Part shown: piece after piece, positions 8,697-17,062 of the stretch
Layout of the letters: every line of letters starts with the position of its first letter
How positions within the stretch are numbered: the stretch's first letter is position 1
From: an uncultured Candidatus Melainabacteria bacterium
Lineage (GTDB): Bacteria > Cyanobacteriota > Vampirovibrionia > Gastranaerophilales > Gastranaerophilaceae
Reading direction: 5' to 3'
NCBI GenBank assembly: GCA_934700385.1
Contig: CAKUXO010000015.1
Location: 1-34,379 of the forward strand
DNA: 34,379 bases
Position numbers and translations under genes: made by a program
The notes under the pieces: model-generated
Told to the model about the DNA's origin: nothing
Seen by the model: the letters and a program-made list of their open reading frames with translations, nothing else
Databases searched by the model: none

Positions 8697-9648
8697 TGTT
8701 GCAGGGCTTATCGCTCTGATATTATGCTTGCTTTTTGCAATTCCTTATATAGACTTTATGAAGAAAAAGGCTTATTCTCAATATTTAAGAGAAGAAGTTG
8801 CTCAAATGCACGCATATAAGGAAAAAACCCCTACAACAGGCGGAGTTTTCATTGTATTATCAATAATAATCGCATCTTTAATTGCTCTTTTTATGGCGCA
8901 AAAAACCACAACAAGAGCTATGATTGTTATTATGACTTTAATTTTCTATACTTTTACAGGTTTTGAAGATGATATCAAAAAAATTAAAGCTCATCAAAAC
9001 CTTGGTTTAAGCGCAAGGGCTAAGCTGCTTTTGCAAATTGCAGTTGCGATGTTACCTGCTTTTTACATCATTTTTTCAAATCAAACACAAATCGACTTTT
9101 TAAACTTTAGTTTTGACTTAGGTTTGTTTTATCCTGTTTTTGTTGTGTTTATGATGGTTGGTGCGTCAAACGCTCTTAATTTAACAGATGGATTAGACGG
9201 TTTAGCCGGAAGTTCTTCTGTAATAGCGTTTTTGGCTTGCACAATTATTTGTTTTTTAAATAATAACATTGACCTTGCAATTATTTCTTTTGCAACTTCA
9301 ATGGCTTGTTTAGGCTTTTTATATTTCAATAAAAAACCTGCAAAAATCTTTATGGGTGATACTGGTTCTCTTGCCTTAGGCGGATTATTAGCAACAATTG
9401 CCATTATGGGCAAGTTTGAACTTTGGTTAATTCCAATTGCTCTTGTTTTCATTTGTGAAACATTATCTGTTATGATTCAAGTTACAAGTTTTAAATTAAC
9501 AGGTAAAAGAGTTTTTAAAATGAGCCCAATTCATCATCACTTTGAGCTTTGCGGATGGAGTGAAAATAAAATCGTTTTTGTTTTCACCTTAATCACATTA
9601 ATTTCATCAACACTTGCTGTTTTAGCGTATTTTTTATATAAGGCATAA
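8683..9648 (+). CDS. mraY: Phospho-MurNAc-pentapeptide transferase MraY
   Basis: MraY transfers phospho-MurNAc-pentapeptide to undecaprenyl phosphate, making lipid I at the inner face of the membrane. The 321-aa protein has about ten hydrophobic segments. Signature motifs are all present: KTPTTGG near residue 45, NLTDGLDGLAG with the catalytic aspartates, FMGDTGSLALGG, and MSPIHHHFELCGWSE near the end. I chose the ATG at 8683, which sits 5 nt after GGTGGA and overlaps murF by 14 bp. An ATG two codons later is the alternative, and an upstream TTG would add six residues. The protein is slightly shorter than the 360 aa of E. coli MraY, as is common in other phyla. Confidence 0.95.
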   Translation: MIMISVAGLIALILCLLFAIPYIDFMKKKAYSQYLREEVAQMHAYKEKTPTTGGVFIVLSIIIASLIALFMAQKTTTRAMIVIMTLIFYTFTGFEDDIKKIKAHQNLGLSARAKLLLQIAVAMLPAFYIIFSNQTQIDFLNFSFDLGLFYPVFVVFMMVGASNALNLTDGLDGLAGSSSVIAFLACTIICFLNNNIDLAIISFATSMACLGFLYFNKKPAKIFMGDTGSLALGGLLATIAIMGKFELWLIPIALVFICETLSVMIQVTSFKLTGKRVFKMSPIHHHFELCGWSENKIVFVFTLITLISSTLAVLAYFLYKA

Positions 9649-9651
9649 AAT

Positions 9652-11001
9652 ATGAATTTAGATAATTTAGAAAATAAAAAAGTATTAATTTTAGGTTTTT
9701 CAACAACAGGAATTGCCTGTGCTAATTATTTTGCTCTTAAAGGCGCAAATGTTTATATAAGTGAATTTGAACCCCTAAAAGAAAAAAATAAACAAAAAGT
9801 TGAAGAATTAGAAGAAAAAGGCGTTAAAATAGAATTTAATGGTCATAGTGATGAATTTATTAATGGTGCAGAATTTTGCATTTTAAGCCCTTCAATTCCT
9901 GATAGTGCGCCAATTTTAGCTAAATTAAAAGAAAGAAACATTGAATATTTTTCTGATATTGAATATGTTTCATTTTTTGATAAAGATAAAATTATCGCTA
10001 TAACAGGAACAAACGGCAAAACCACAACAACAGCCTTAACTTCTCATATCTTATCAAGAAAATTTTTCGCACCATACTGCGGAAATATAGGCATAAGCCC
10101 AATTGAATATTTAGATAAAGATATAGATTATTATGTTGTTGAAGCAAGCTCTTATCAACTTCATTATTCTAAAACATTCTCACCCTACATCGGAATTTTC
10201 TGTAATTTAACACCAGACCATATTTTATGGCACAAAACTTTAGAAAATTATTTTGAAGCAAAAGCAAAAATGTTTCGTTTGATGAATGAAAATCAACACG
10301 CTATTTTAAATTATGATGATGAAATGACTAAAAAATTAGGAGAAGAAATTAAAGCTAAGGTTTATTATTTCTCTTTAAAAGAGCCATCTCAAAAGAAAAA
10401 CTTCATCTATTTAAAAGGTAATAAAATTTTCTTTGAAAACCAAGAAATAATTGAAGTTTCAAAACTTCAAATTGTTGGTGAACACAACATTCAAAATGCG
10501 ATGTGCTCTATTTTAGCTGCATTAATTTTAAAAATGGATATTGAAACAATTAAAGAGGCACTTATGTCTTTTAAAGCAATTGAACACCGCCTTGAATTTG
10601 TAAGAACAATTGAAGGAACTGATTATTACAACGATTCAAAAGCAACAAACCCAGAAGCCAGCATTGTTGCTATTAATTCTTTTGATAATAAAAAAGTTGT
10701 TTTAATTGCAGGTGGACGTGATAAAAAAACTTCTTTAGATGAATTTATAAAAGCAATTCAAGAAAAAATTTCAAAAGTTATTTTAATCGGCGAAGCCACT
10801 CAAAGATTTAAAGACGCCCTATCTTCAAATGGTTATTATAACATTGTTAATTCTAAAACTCTTGAAGAAGCAATTGATATTGCCTCATTAGACAAACCAG
10901 ATATAGTATTGTTATCTCCTGCATGTGCAAGCTTTGATATGTTTGAAAGCTACGAAAAAAGAGGGGAAGCATTTAAAAATTATGTATTATCAAAAAAATA
11001 A
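9652..11001 (+). CDS. murD: UDP-MurNAc-L-alanine--D-glutamate ligase MurD
   Basis: MurD adds D-glutamate to UDP-MurNAc-L-alanine in the cytoplasm. The 449-aa protein has an N-terminal Rossmann domain (VLILGFSTTGIA), the P-loop ITGTNGKTTTT (117-127), EASSYQL, FCNLTPDHILWH, NDSKATNPEA (DSKATNP is the MurD-type motif) and a C-terminal LSPACASFDMFESYEKRGEAF. The SPACASFD...F..RG ending separates MurD from MurC, MurE and MurF. The gap from mraY is 3 nt and the 3' end overlaps ftsW by 20 bp. The ribosome binding site is weak, so translational coupling is likely. Confidence 0.95.
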   Translation: MNLDNLENKKVLILGFSTTGIACANYFALKGANVYISEFEPLKEKNKQKVEELEEKGVKIEFNGHSDEFINGAEFCILSPSIPDSAPILAKLKERNIEYFSDIEYVSFFDKDKIIAITGTNGKTTTTALTSHILSRKFFAPYCGNIGISPIEYLDKDIDYYVVEASSYQLHYSKTFSPYIGIFCNLTPDHILWHKTLENYFEAKAKMFRLMNENQHAILNYDDEMTKKLGEEIKAKVYYFSLKEPSQKKNFIYLKGNKIFFENQEIIEVSKLQIVGEHNIQNAMCSILAALILKMDIETIKEALMSFKAIEHRLEFVRTIEGTDYYNDSKATNPEASIVAINSFDNKKVVLIAGGRDKKTSLDEFIKAIQEKISKVILIGEATQRFKDALSSNGYYNIVNSKTLEEAIDIASLDKPDIVLLSPACASFDMFESYEKRGEAFKNYVLSKK

Positions 11002-12127
11002 ACCATATCAAACCCATACAAACACAACATATACTCAAACTCCGGCTGATAACTTATTAGTTGTCGTTGTGGTTTTTATTGTTGTTTTTGGAATAATGGC
11101 AGTTTTTTCTGCCTCTGCACCAAAAGCAATTAACTTTGGAGAAAATCCTTTTTCTTTTACTTTAAAACAGTTAATTTGGCTTGTTGCGGGGGTTTTTGGT
11201 GCTTGGTTTTTTTCAAATTTTGATTATAAAAAATTAAAACCCTTTTCAGGCATGCTTGCGATGGCGGTTTTGGTTCTTTTGGCTTTGGTTAAAACACCTC
11301 TTGGGGTTACAGTTAACGAGGCAAGAAGATGGCTTGTAATCGGTCCATTACAATTTCAGCCCTCTGAAATGGCAAAACCGGCGTTAGTTTTATATTTTGC
11401 AACTTTGTTTTCTAAAAATTGCCAAATTTTGGATTCAAGGAAATATCCTTTTTACTTTATTTTTGGGGCGATGTTGCTTTTAATTTATATGCAGCCTAAC
11501 CTTTCAATGATTATTCTGCTTTTGGTTACTTCCCTTGGAATGTATTATGTTGCAGGGGGTTCAACAAAGGTTCTAATGGGGGTTTTCGGGCTTGGTGCAT
11601 TGGCTGTTGCAACAACAATAAGAGGATATCAACTTCAACGTATTAAAATTTGGCTTAACCCTTTTTCAGACGCACTTGGCGCTGGATATAACATAATTCA
11701 ATCTATGGTTGCTTTTTCTTCGGGCGGATTTTTAGGTGTCGGCTTTGGAAATTCAAAACAAAAACTTTCTTGGCTTCCAGAGGGTCATACAGACTTTATT
11801 TTCGCTATAATCGGGGAAGAATTTGGTTTTATAGGTTGTTTCTTTTTAGTTTGTTTATTTTGCGTATTTTTACATAGAGGTTTTGTAATTGCTAAAAAAT
11901 GTCCTGATATGTTTGGAAAAATCCTTGCAACAGGAATTACTTTTTCAATTTGTTTTCAAGCCTTTACAAACATGGCGGTTGCAAGTTCATTCATTCCTGC
12001 AACGGGTATTCCTTTACCATTTATAAGCTATGGCGGTTCAAGCCTTTTTGTATCTTTATGTATGATTGGAGTTTTAATTAATATCTCCAAAAAAAGAGTT
12101 CAAAGGATAGTTCATTATGTTCAATAA
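10982..12127 (+). CDS. ftsW: Lipid II polymerase FtsW (SEDS family)
   Basis: FtsW polymerises glycan strands from lipid II at the division septum, in partnership with a class B PBP. The 381-aa membrane protein has about ten hydrophobic segments. SEDS motifs are QFQPSEMAKPALVLY near residue 130, LSWLPEGHTDFIFAIIGEE near 260-280 and ATGIPLPFISYGGSS near the end. A Thr/Gln-rich cytoplasmic N-tail of about 25 residues precedes the first helix. The ATG at 10982 lies inside the end of murD. An upstream in-frame GTG at 10925 would place 19 extra residues wholly inside murD and is less likely. RodA cannot be excluded by motifs alone, but the position between murD and murG favours FtsW. Confidence 0.9.
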   Translation: MYYQKNKPYQTHTNTTYTQTPADNLLVVVVVFIVVFGIMAVFSASAPKAINFGENPFSFTLKQLIWLVAGVFGAWFFSNFDYKKLKPFSGMLAMAVLVLLALVKTPLGVTVNEARRWLVIGPLQFQPSEMAKPALVLYFATLFSKNCQILDSRKYPFYFIFGAMLLLIYMQPNLSMIILLLVTSLGMYYVAGGSTKVLMGVFGLGALAVATTIRGYQLQRIKIWLNPFSDALGAGYNIIQSMVAFSSGGFLGVGFGNSKQKLSWLPEGHTDFIFAIIGEEFGFIGCFFLVCLFCVFLHRGFVIAKKCPDMFGKILATGITFSICFQAFTNMAVASSFIPATGIPLPFISYGGSSLFVSLCMIGVLINISKKRVQRIVHYVQ

Positions 12128-13241
12128 GAAAAAAAATAAAACATATTTTATAACAGGTGGCGGAACAGGAGGGCATATTTATCCTGCTGTATCTGTTATA
12201 AATTCACTTTTAGAAAATAACATTGAAAATAAAGATATTTTTTATATCGGCAACAAAAAAAACATGGAATATGAAATTTCTCAAAAAAACGGATATAATT
12301 TTCTTTCCCATGGCGCTAAGGGTATGCCTAGAAAAATCGGTTTAAAACTTATTTTTTGGCTTTTTGGCTTATTTTTAGCAACTCTTAAAACAAGTTTTTA
12401 TGTTTTAAAATATAAGCCCGATGTTGTTTTTGCTACTGGTGGATATGTTTGTGCGCCTGTGTTATTTTGCGCTAAAATTTTTAATATTCCTTATGTTCTG
12501 CATGATAGCGATATTCAACCTGGGATTGTGACAAAATTTTTTGCTAAAGGCGCAAAAAGTGTTTCTTTAGCTTTTGAGGACGCTAAAAAATATATAAAAT
12601 CTAAAAACGTTTTTGTTAATGGAAATCCAATTCGCCAAGAATTTAAAACAATTTCAAAAAAACAAGCAAGAGCAGAATTATCTCTAAAAGATGATTTTAC
12701 AATATTGATAATGGGAGGCTCGCTTGGTGCTCGCACAATTAATAACTCATCTTTTAGAATTTTAAAAGAATATGCAAACAAAAAAGGTATTGAAATTATT
12801 TGGCAAACAGGTAAGAAAAATTTTGATGAAGTAACTAAAAAAGTAATTGAAGAATTTGAAGAACTGCCTGATAATCTTATGTTACAGCCATATTTTGATA
12901 AAATGTATCTTGCTTTATTATCTTGTGACCTTGTTATTTCAAGGGCAGGTTCTTTAAGTTTGTCTGAAATTTGTGCGTGTTCTTTGCCTTCAATTTTAAT
13001 CCCTTATCCTTACGCTGCGCAAGATCATCAAAAGAAAAACGCTTTGGCTCTGAAAAATAATAACGTTGCATTAATGTTAGAAGATAAAGATTGTAATAAC
13101 GATTCTCTTTTTGAAATGGTTGATTCATTGATGAACAATAAAAAACTTCTTTCAGATTTATCTTATAACGCTTATAAAAATGCAAAATTAAACTCTGTTG
13201 AACAAATTACAAAACAAATTAATGAAGCAATTAGAAAATGA
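12117..13241 (+). CDS. murG: Lipid II-forming GlcNAc transferase MurG
   Basis: MurG transfers GlcNAc from UDP-GlcNAc to lipid I to give lipid II, on the cytoplasmic face of the membrane. The 374-aa GT-B protein has the glycine-rich lipid-binding loop TGGGTGGHIYPA near the start, a hydrophobic patch near residues 75-90, MGGSLGARTINNS near 200, and the donor-site stretch SRAGSLSLSEICACSLPSIL with PYPYAAQDHQKKNA. The usual HEQN motif is HDSDIQPG here, a conservative-looking variation. It starts inside the last codons of ftsW (ATG at 12117, with AAGGA 10 nt before), giving an 11-bp overlap. Its stop overlaps the folC start in ATGA. Confidence 0.94.
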   Translation: MFNKKKNKTYFITGGGTGGHIYPAVSVINSLLENNIENKDIFYIGNKKNMEYEISQKNGYNFLSHGAKGMPRKIGLKLIFWLFGLFLATLKTSFYVLKYKPDVVFATGGYVCAPVLFCAKIFNIPYVLHDSDIQPGIVTKFFAKGAKSVSLAFEDAKKYIKSKNVFVNGNPIRQEFKTISKKQARAELSLKDDFTILIMGGSLGARTINNSSFRILKEYANKKGIEIIWQTGKKNFDEVTKKVIEEFEELPDNLMLQPYFDKMYLALLSCDLVISRAGSLSLSEICACSLPSILIPYPYAAQDHQKKNALALKNNNVALMLEDKDCNNDSLFEMVDSLMNNKKLLSDLSYNAYKNAKLNSVEQITKQINEAIRK

Positions 13242-14446
13242 AAACCGCAAAAGAAATTCTAACAAGCCACAACAAATTTCACATTACACTTGGGCTAGAG
13301 CGCATTTCAAAAATTCTTGAAATTTTAGGAAACCCTCAAAATGCCTATAAAATAATCCATATCGCAGGAACAAACGGCAAGGGTTCAACTTCTAAAATAA
13401 TTGATGAAATTTTAAACGAAAACTTTAAAGGTGAAAAAAACATTGGGCTCTATACTAGCCCTCACATGTTTTCATATTGCGAAAGAATTAAGGTTAACAA
13501 GGAAAATATTTCTGAAGAAATCTTCAATCGATTAATTTCAAATATTGATGATTTAGCTAAAAAAAATGATATAGACCTAAGCGAATTTGAACTTTTAACG
13601 GCTTGCGCTTTTTATTATTTTTATATTAAAAAAGTTGATTATGTTGTTTTAGAAACGGGCTTAGGAGGTTTATTCGACGCAACAAACGTTTGTAATTCAA
13701 TTATAGAAGTAATTACAACGATTGATTTTGACCACACTGAGCGCCTTGGTTCAACAATTAATGAAATTGCAGCTCAAAAAGCAGGGATAATTAAAAATAA
13801 TTCTAAAGTTATTATTTCAAAAGATAACTTGGGTTTTGAGGTTATTAAAAAAACGTCAAAAGAAAAAAATGCAACTTTAATTTTAGCACTTGAACCCGAG
13901 TTTAGAATTGAAAATGGCGAAACTTTTATAAAAATAGATAATGATTATTCTCTTTTTAACTTAAAAGGGCGTTATCAGCTTCAAAACTTGGCTTTAGCTT
14001 TAGCTACAGTTAAAAATTTAGATATAAAAATTAAAGATGAAATAATTAAATCTGCCTTAAAAAAAGTTACTTGGGGTTTTAGATTAGAATTTATTAAAGA
14101 AAAAAATCTTTTACTTGATGGCGCTCATAATCCATCTGGAATTAAGGTTTTAGCTGATTATATTAAAACCCTAGAACCTCAAAAAAAAGTTTTAATTTTT
14201 GGGTGTTTAAAAAATAAAGATTATAGAAAAATGCTTGAAATTTTAAAACCTTGCTTTGATTTAAAACAAGATGAACTTTATTTTTACGAATTTGACTACC
14301 CTAATTCCCTAAAATTTAAAGAATTAGATGACGAACTTTCCCTAGGATTTAAACCCCTTGCTGAAGTTGATGAAGTAATTAAAAAAGATTGCCTTAAAAT
14401 CTTCTGCGGGTCATTATATATGTTAGGAACCTGTAATTTTGTATAA
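13238..14446 (+). CDS. folC: Dihydrofolate synthase / folylpolyglutamate synthase FolC
   Basis: FolC ligates glutamate to dihydropteroate and to folates, so it belongs to folate metabolism, although it is structurally a Mur-ligase relative. The 402-aa protein shows HIAGTNGKGSTSK near residue 42-54, YTSPHMFSYCERIKVN, ETGLGGLFDATN, DFDHTERLGSTINEIAAQKAGI and LLLDGAHNPSG in the C-terminal domain. The GTNGKGS P-loop and the DATN and DGAHNP motifs separate it from MurC-F. The ATGA overlap with murG shows it is the last gene of the cell-wall operon. A hairpin terminator follows 60 nt later. Confidence 0.93.
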   Translation: MKTAKEILTSHNKFHITLGLERISKILEILGNPQNAYKIIHIAGTNGKGSTSKIIDEILNENFKGEKNIGLYTSPHMFSYCERIKVNKENISEEIFNRLISNIDDLAKKNDIDLSEFELLTACAFYYFYIKKVDYVVLETGLGGLFDATNVCNSIIEVITTIDFDHTERLGSTINEIAAQKAGIIKNNSKVIISKDNLGFEVIKKTSKEKNATLILALEPEFRIENGETFIKIDNDYSLFNLKGRYQLQNLALALATVKNLDIKIKDEIIKSALKKVTWGFRLEFIKEKNLLLDGAHNPSGIKVLADYIKTLEPQKKVLIFGCLKNKDYRKMLEILKPCFDLKQDELYFYEFDYPNSLKFKELDDELSLGFKPLAEVDEVIKKDCLKIFCGSLYMLGTCNFV

Positions 14447-14506
14447 ATTTATGTACTTTTAGATGATATTTATCTATTCATCACAAAATATGTAAAAATA
14501 CCACAA

Positions 14507-14530
14507 AAACTGCCACTTTTGTGGCAGTTT
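14507..14530 (+). terminator. Hairpin terminator after folC
   Basis: A perfect 10-bp stem, AAACTGCCAC/GTGGCAGTTT, with a TTTT loop lies between two converging transcription units. The tail after the right arm is only moderately T-rich. Because the stem ends in A/T runs on both sides, it may work in both directions, also ending the small-peptide operon on the minus strand. Confidence 0.75.
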
Positions 14531-14566
14531 ATAATTCAAGTCTAGTAGTCCCTTAATATCTTTTTC

Positions 14567-14713
14567 TTATGCGTTAAACGCTGAAATTGTGATTGGCATT
14601 TGTGTATCGTTTGCATCTGTTATATAGTTAACTGTCCAAATAAATAGTGTGCAGGAAATCAATACAAGCGTACATAAAAGGCAATCTGACAGTTTTTTAT
14701 TACTCATCTTCAT
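14567..14713 (-). CDS. 48-aa single-span membrane peptide
   Basis: This small gene encodes 48 residues beginning MKMSNKKLSDCLLCTLV and ending MPITISAFNA. It has a basic N-terminus, then one hydrophobic segment at about residues 11-31 containing three cysteines (CLLC and a later SC), then a short polar tail. This looks like a type II signal anchor or an uncleaved signal peptide. It starts 18 nt after the stop of the 63-aa repeat peptide on the same strand, with a purine-rich GGAAGAGAG upstream of the ATG. An alternative start is the ATG two codons in. I recognise no family. Being second in a two-gene operon suggests it partners the first peptide, for example in export or immunity; that is inference only. 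Confidence 0.6.
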   Translation of the reverse strand: MKMSNKKLSDCLLCTLVLISCTLFIWTVNYITDANDTQMPITISAFNA

Positions 14714-14731
14714 ATCTCTCTTCCGTTTGTT

Positions 14732-14923
14732 CTAAGCTACTGCACAAAATACAGACCCGCCTTGAGAGCCTGAAGAACTTGCTGCGCTTGCAATTGAGCC
14801 GGCTGTTTCAGTTTGGAAAATTGAACCTTGTTGTTGCGCTGCACTTGCGATTGAGCCCGCTGTTTCGGTGTTTTCCGGTTTGTAATTAGATTTAATTGCT
14901 TGTGTGTTCAATGATGTAAACAT
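14732..14923 (-). CDS. 63-aa repeat peptide, candidate secreted or modified peptide precursor
   Basis: This is a 63-residue peptide with a strong ribosome binding site (AAGGAGA, 8 nt before the ATG at 14923). Residues 1-18 are mixed polar. Then an exact 11-residue repeat TETAGSIASAA occurs at 19-29 and again at 38-48, each followed by a Gly/Ser/Gln linker. The end is SQGGSVFCAVA, with the only cysteine at residue 60. At DNA level the two repeats differ at four positions, all synonymous third-codon changes, so the protein sequence is under selection. The composition (Ala, Ser, Gly, Thr; no helix-breaking prolines after 16) and the GG near the end resemble peptide precursors. No processing enzyme or transporter is adjacent. 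The family is unknown to me. Confidence 0.7.
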   Translation of the reverse strand: MFTSLNTQAIKSNYKPENTETAGSIASAAQQQGSIFQTETAGSIASAASSSGSQGGSVFCAVA

Positions 14924-15045
14924 TTTCTCTATCTCCTTGGTTTGTAATATCTCGCATTTACTCTTATATAAAAACGATATAAAAAGTATAATTGCCTAAA
15001 TATATCATTTTTTTACAAAAGTTTACAAAATAAAATAGAGAGAAA

Positions 15046-16059
15046 TTACCTACAAATAAAGAATAGAACGTAAAACACACCCATTAAAAGAAGTAAAAAC
15101 ATATCTACTTTTTTTCTAATTAATGTATATAAAACAAAAATCAAAGCCGCACAAAAAACGCAGATGACGTTTAATAAAGTTGAAGGATTAGCTTGCCAAG
15201 GGGTAAAAAGAATTCCGATTGACATTGGAATCATCGCCTGAAACACAGTTGCACCAACGATGTTTGCAATTGCAAGTTCATCTTTAGAATTTTTTGTCCA
15301 AATAATGCTATTAACACATTCAGGTAATTCTGTTGCAAAAGGGGTGATTAAAAGGCTTAAAATCATTGGATTAACATTTAAAAATTTTGAAAAAGTTTCT
15401 ATTTCAGATACAAAAAAATATGAAAAAATAACTAAGCCAATTAAAGAAAGCGCAACTTGGCTTAAAATTAAAAATAAATTGTTTTCAATTTTGAAAAATT
15501 TTACAAAATAAAGTTCATCAAGTTCTTCACTTTCAAGGTTTTCACTTGATTTTTTAATTGTTCTATAAACAAAAACTAAATAAAAAGAAATTAAAAATCC
15601 AACGATTAAAACTTTAATTAAATAGCTATTTATAAAAAGGCAAGAAACTGAAAGAAAATAAGCAAAAAGGAAGTATTTATAGTTTCTTAGGGTGTCTTTA
15701 ATTGAAATATTTAATTCAAAAGATTTTCTTTTTTTAAACAAATTTAAAATTAAAAGGCAAAAGCCTAATAAAAATAATCCAAAAGTTAATAACATAAATG
15801 GCGAGCCAAAAATCGCCCCTTGGGCAACGTCAATATGGATAGAGCTATCTTTTCTAAAAAATGAAATTAAAATAGCAATAATTGGAACAATTGTTTCAGG
15901 TAAAGTTGTACCAATAACCGCTAAAATAGAGCCTGTTGCGTTATTTCCAAAGTTCAACTTTTTGCCTAGGTGTTCAATTGCATTTGTGAAAAATAAACAC
16001 ATTAAAACAATTAAAAACAAAAATAGAACGATATATGAAAAATGGCTCAAAAAAAACAT
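15046..16059 (-). CDS. Cation/Ca2+ exchanger family membrane protein (CaCA type)
   Basis: This 337-aa membrane protein has about ten hydrophobic segments and the two alpha repeats of Na+/Ca2+ exchangers. Alpha-1 is at about residues 43-60 (GSILAVIGTTLPE) and alpha-2 at about 234-250 (LSLLITPFATELPE). Each carries the conserved acidic residue in the T-x-x-P-E-type core that binds cations in this family. It probably exchanges Ca2+ for Na+ or H+ across the inner membrane; the ion is not decidable here. The start at 16059 has GAGGA 7 nt upstream. Only 35 bp separate it from the divergent NrnA-like gene, so its promoter must lie within that gene's 5' coding region. Confidence 0.8.
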   Translation of the reverse strand: MFFLSHFSYIVLFLFLIVLMCLFFTNAIEHLGKKLNFGNNATGSILAVIGTTLPETIVPIIAILISFFRKDSSIHIDVAQGAIFGSPFMLLTFGLFLLGFCLLILNLFKKRKSFELNISIKDTLRNYKYFLFAYFLSVSCLFINSYLIKVLIVGFLISFYLVFVYRTIKKSSENLESEELDELYFVKFFKIENNLFLILSQVALSLIGLVIFSYFFVSEIETFSKFLNVNPMILSLLITPFATELPECVNSIIWTKNSKDELAIANIVGATVFQAMIPMSIGILFTPWQANPSTLLNVICVFCAALIFVLYTLIRKKVDMFLLLLMGVFYVLFFICR

Positions 16060-16078
16060 TTATTTTTCCTCTTTTTTT

Positions 16079-16087
16079 TGATATTCT
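16079..16087 (+). promoter_or_regulatory. Extended -10 box for the NrnA-like gene, leaderless geometry
   Basis: TGATATTCT is an extended -10 (TGn plus TATTCT) ending 7 nt before the ATG at 16095. No ribosome binding site lies between. It sits in the 35-bp divergent gap, just beyond the ribosome binding site of the exchanger gene on the other strand. Confidence 0.5.
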
Positions 16088-16094
16088 AAGTACA

Positions 16095-17060
16095 ATGAAG
16101 AAAGAAATTTTAGACTTAATTAATCTCTCAAATAATATCCTAATTGTAACACACATCAATCCTGATGGCGATACATTAGGCAGTGCGAGTGCTTTTAAAA
16201 GTTTTTTAGTTGAAAATCTTTCAAAAAAGGCAGATATTTTAATTCAAATTAAAGACAATTTTAATTTTCCAAACACATATTCTTTCTTGCCTTATATCAA
16301 TGAATCCCTTAATTTTGAAACCTTAAAAGATGATTACGATTTAATCATCGCCCTTGATATTGCTTCAAAAGACAGAATGGTTGATAAAATGGGTGTTTTA
16401 TTTAACAAAACCCCTAATACAATAGCTATTGACCACCATAAAACAAACAAAGGCTATGCAAAATTAAACCACATTCGAGGCGGTATTTCATCAACGGGCG
16501 AAGTTTTATATGACTTTTTTGTTGATTTAGGTCAAGAAATAACAAAAAATATGGCAATTGGAATTTATACCGCTATTTTAACAGATACGGGCTGTTTTAA
16601 ATATGAAAGCACAACTTCTCATACCTTTGAAATAGCTGCAAAATTATCTAATCTTGGAATAAATACCTCTGAAATAGCAGATTTATGTTACACAAATAAA
16701 CCAAAAAATATGATTTTATTTCAAAATTTTGTAGTTTCAAATGCGGTTTTTTGTCTTAATGATAAAATCGCTTATGCCTTAATTACAAAAGATTTAATGG
16801 ATAAATATAAAATAAAAGATGAATACACAGAAGGAATTTGTGAAACCTTGCGCTCAATTTATAAAGTTGAGGCGGCTTTTGTTTTAAAAGAAACTCAAAA
16901 TGGAACAAAAGTTTCTATTAGAACAAAAGATAAAGACGCAACCTTGATAGCACAAGCATTTTCAGGTGGCGGACACAAAAGAGCAAGCGGTTGTACAATT
17001 AAAATGCAAATAAATCAAGCGCTTGAAGCCCTATTAAAAGAAACAAAAAAAATCTTATAA
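16095..17060 (+). CDS. nrnA: DHH-family phosphoesterase, NrnA-like
   Basis: This 321-aa protein probably degrades short oligoribonucleotides (nanoRNA) and/or dephosphorylates pAp. The DHH domain has VTHINPDGD (18-26), LIIALDIASKD and the namesake IDHHKTN with D113-H114-H115, all manganese ligands in this family. The DHHA1 substrate-binding domain ends with GGGHKRASG (291-299). All catalytic motifs are intact. I chose the ATG at 16095 because the upstream in-frame start would run through the promoter and the neighbour's ribosome binding site. It leads an operon with YihY (2-nt gap) and the NagZ-like gene (1-nt gap). Confidence 0.88.
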   Translation: MKKEILDLINLSNNILIVTHINPDGDTLGSASAFKSFLVENLSKKADILIQIKDNFNFPNTYSFLPYINESLNFETLKDDYDLIIALDIASKDRMVDKMGVLFNKTPNTIAIDHHKTNKGYAKLNHIRGGISSTGEVLYDFFVDLGQEITKNMAIGIYTAILTDTGCFKYESTTSHTFEIAAKLSNLGINTSEIADLCYTNKPKNMILFQNFVVSNAVFCLNDKIAYALITKDLMDKYKIKDEYTEGICETLRSIYKVEAAFVLKETQNGTKVSIRTKDKDATLIAQAFSGGGHKRASGCTIKMQINQALEALLKETKKIL

Positions 17061-17062
17061 TT

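Noticed and set aside
14647..14889. 80-codon open frame on the plus strand across the small-peptide operon
   Set aside because: It is antisense to the 63-aa gene, whose repeats differ only at its own third codon positions. This identifies the minus strand as coding.
14732..14923. C-terminal CAVA of the 63-aa peptide as a true prenylation (CaaX) signal
   Set aside because: Bacteria lack protein farnesyltransferase, and a four-residue match is easily chance. Kept only as a remark.
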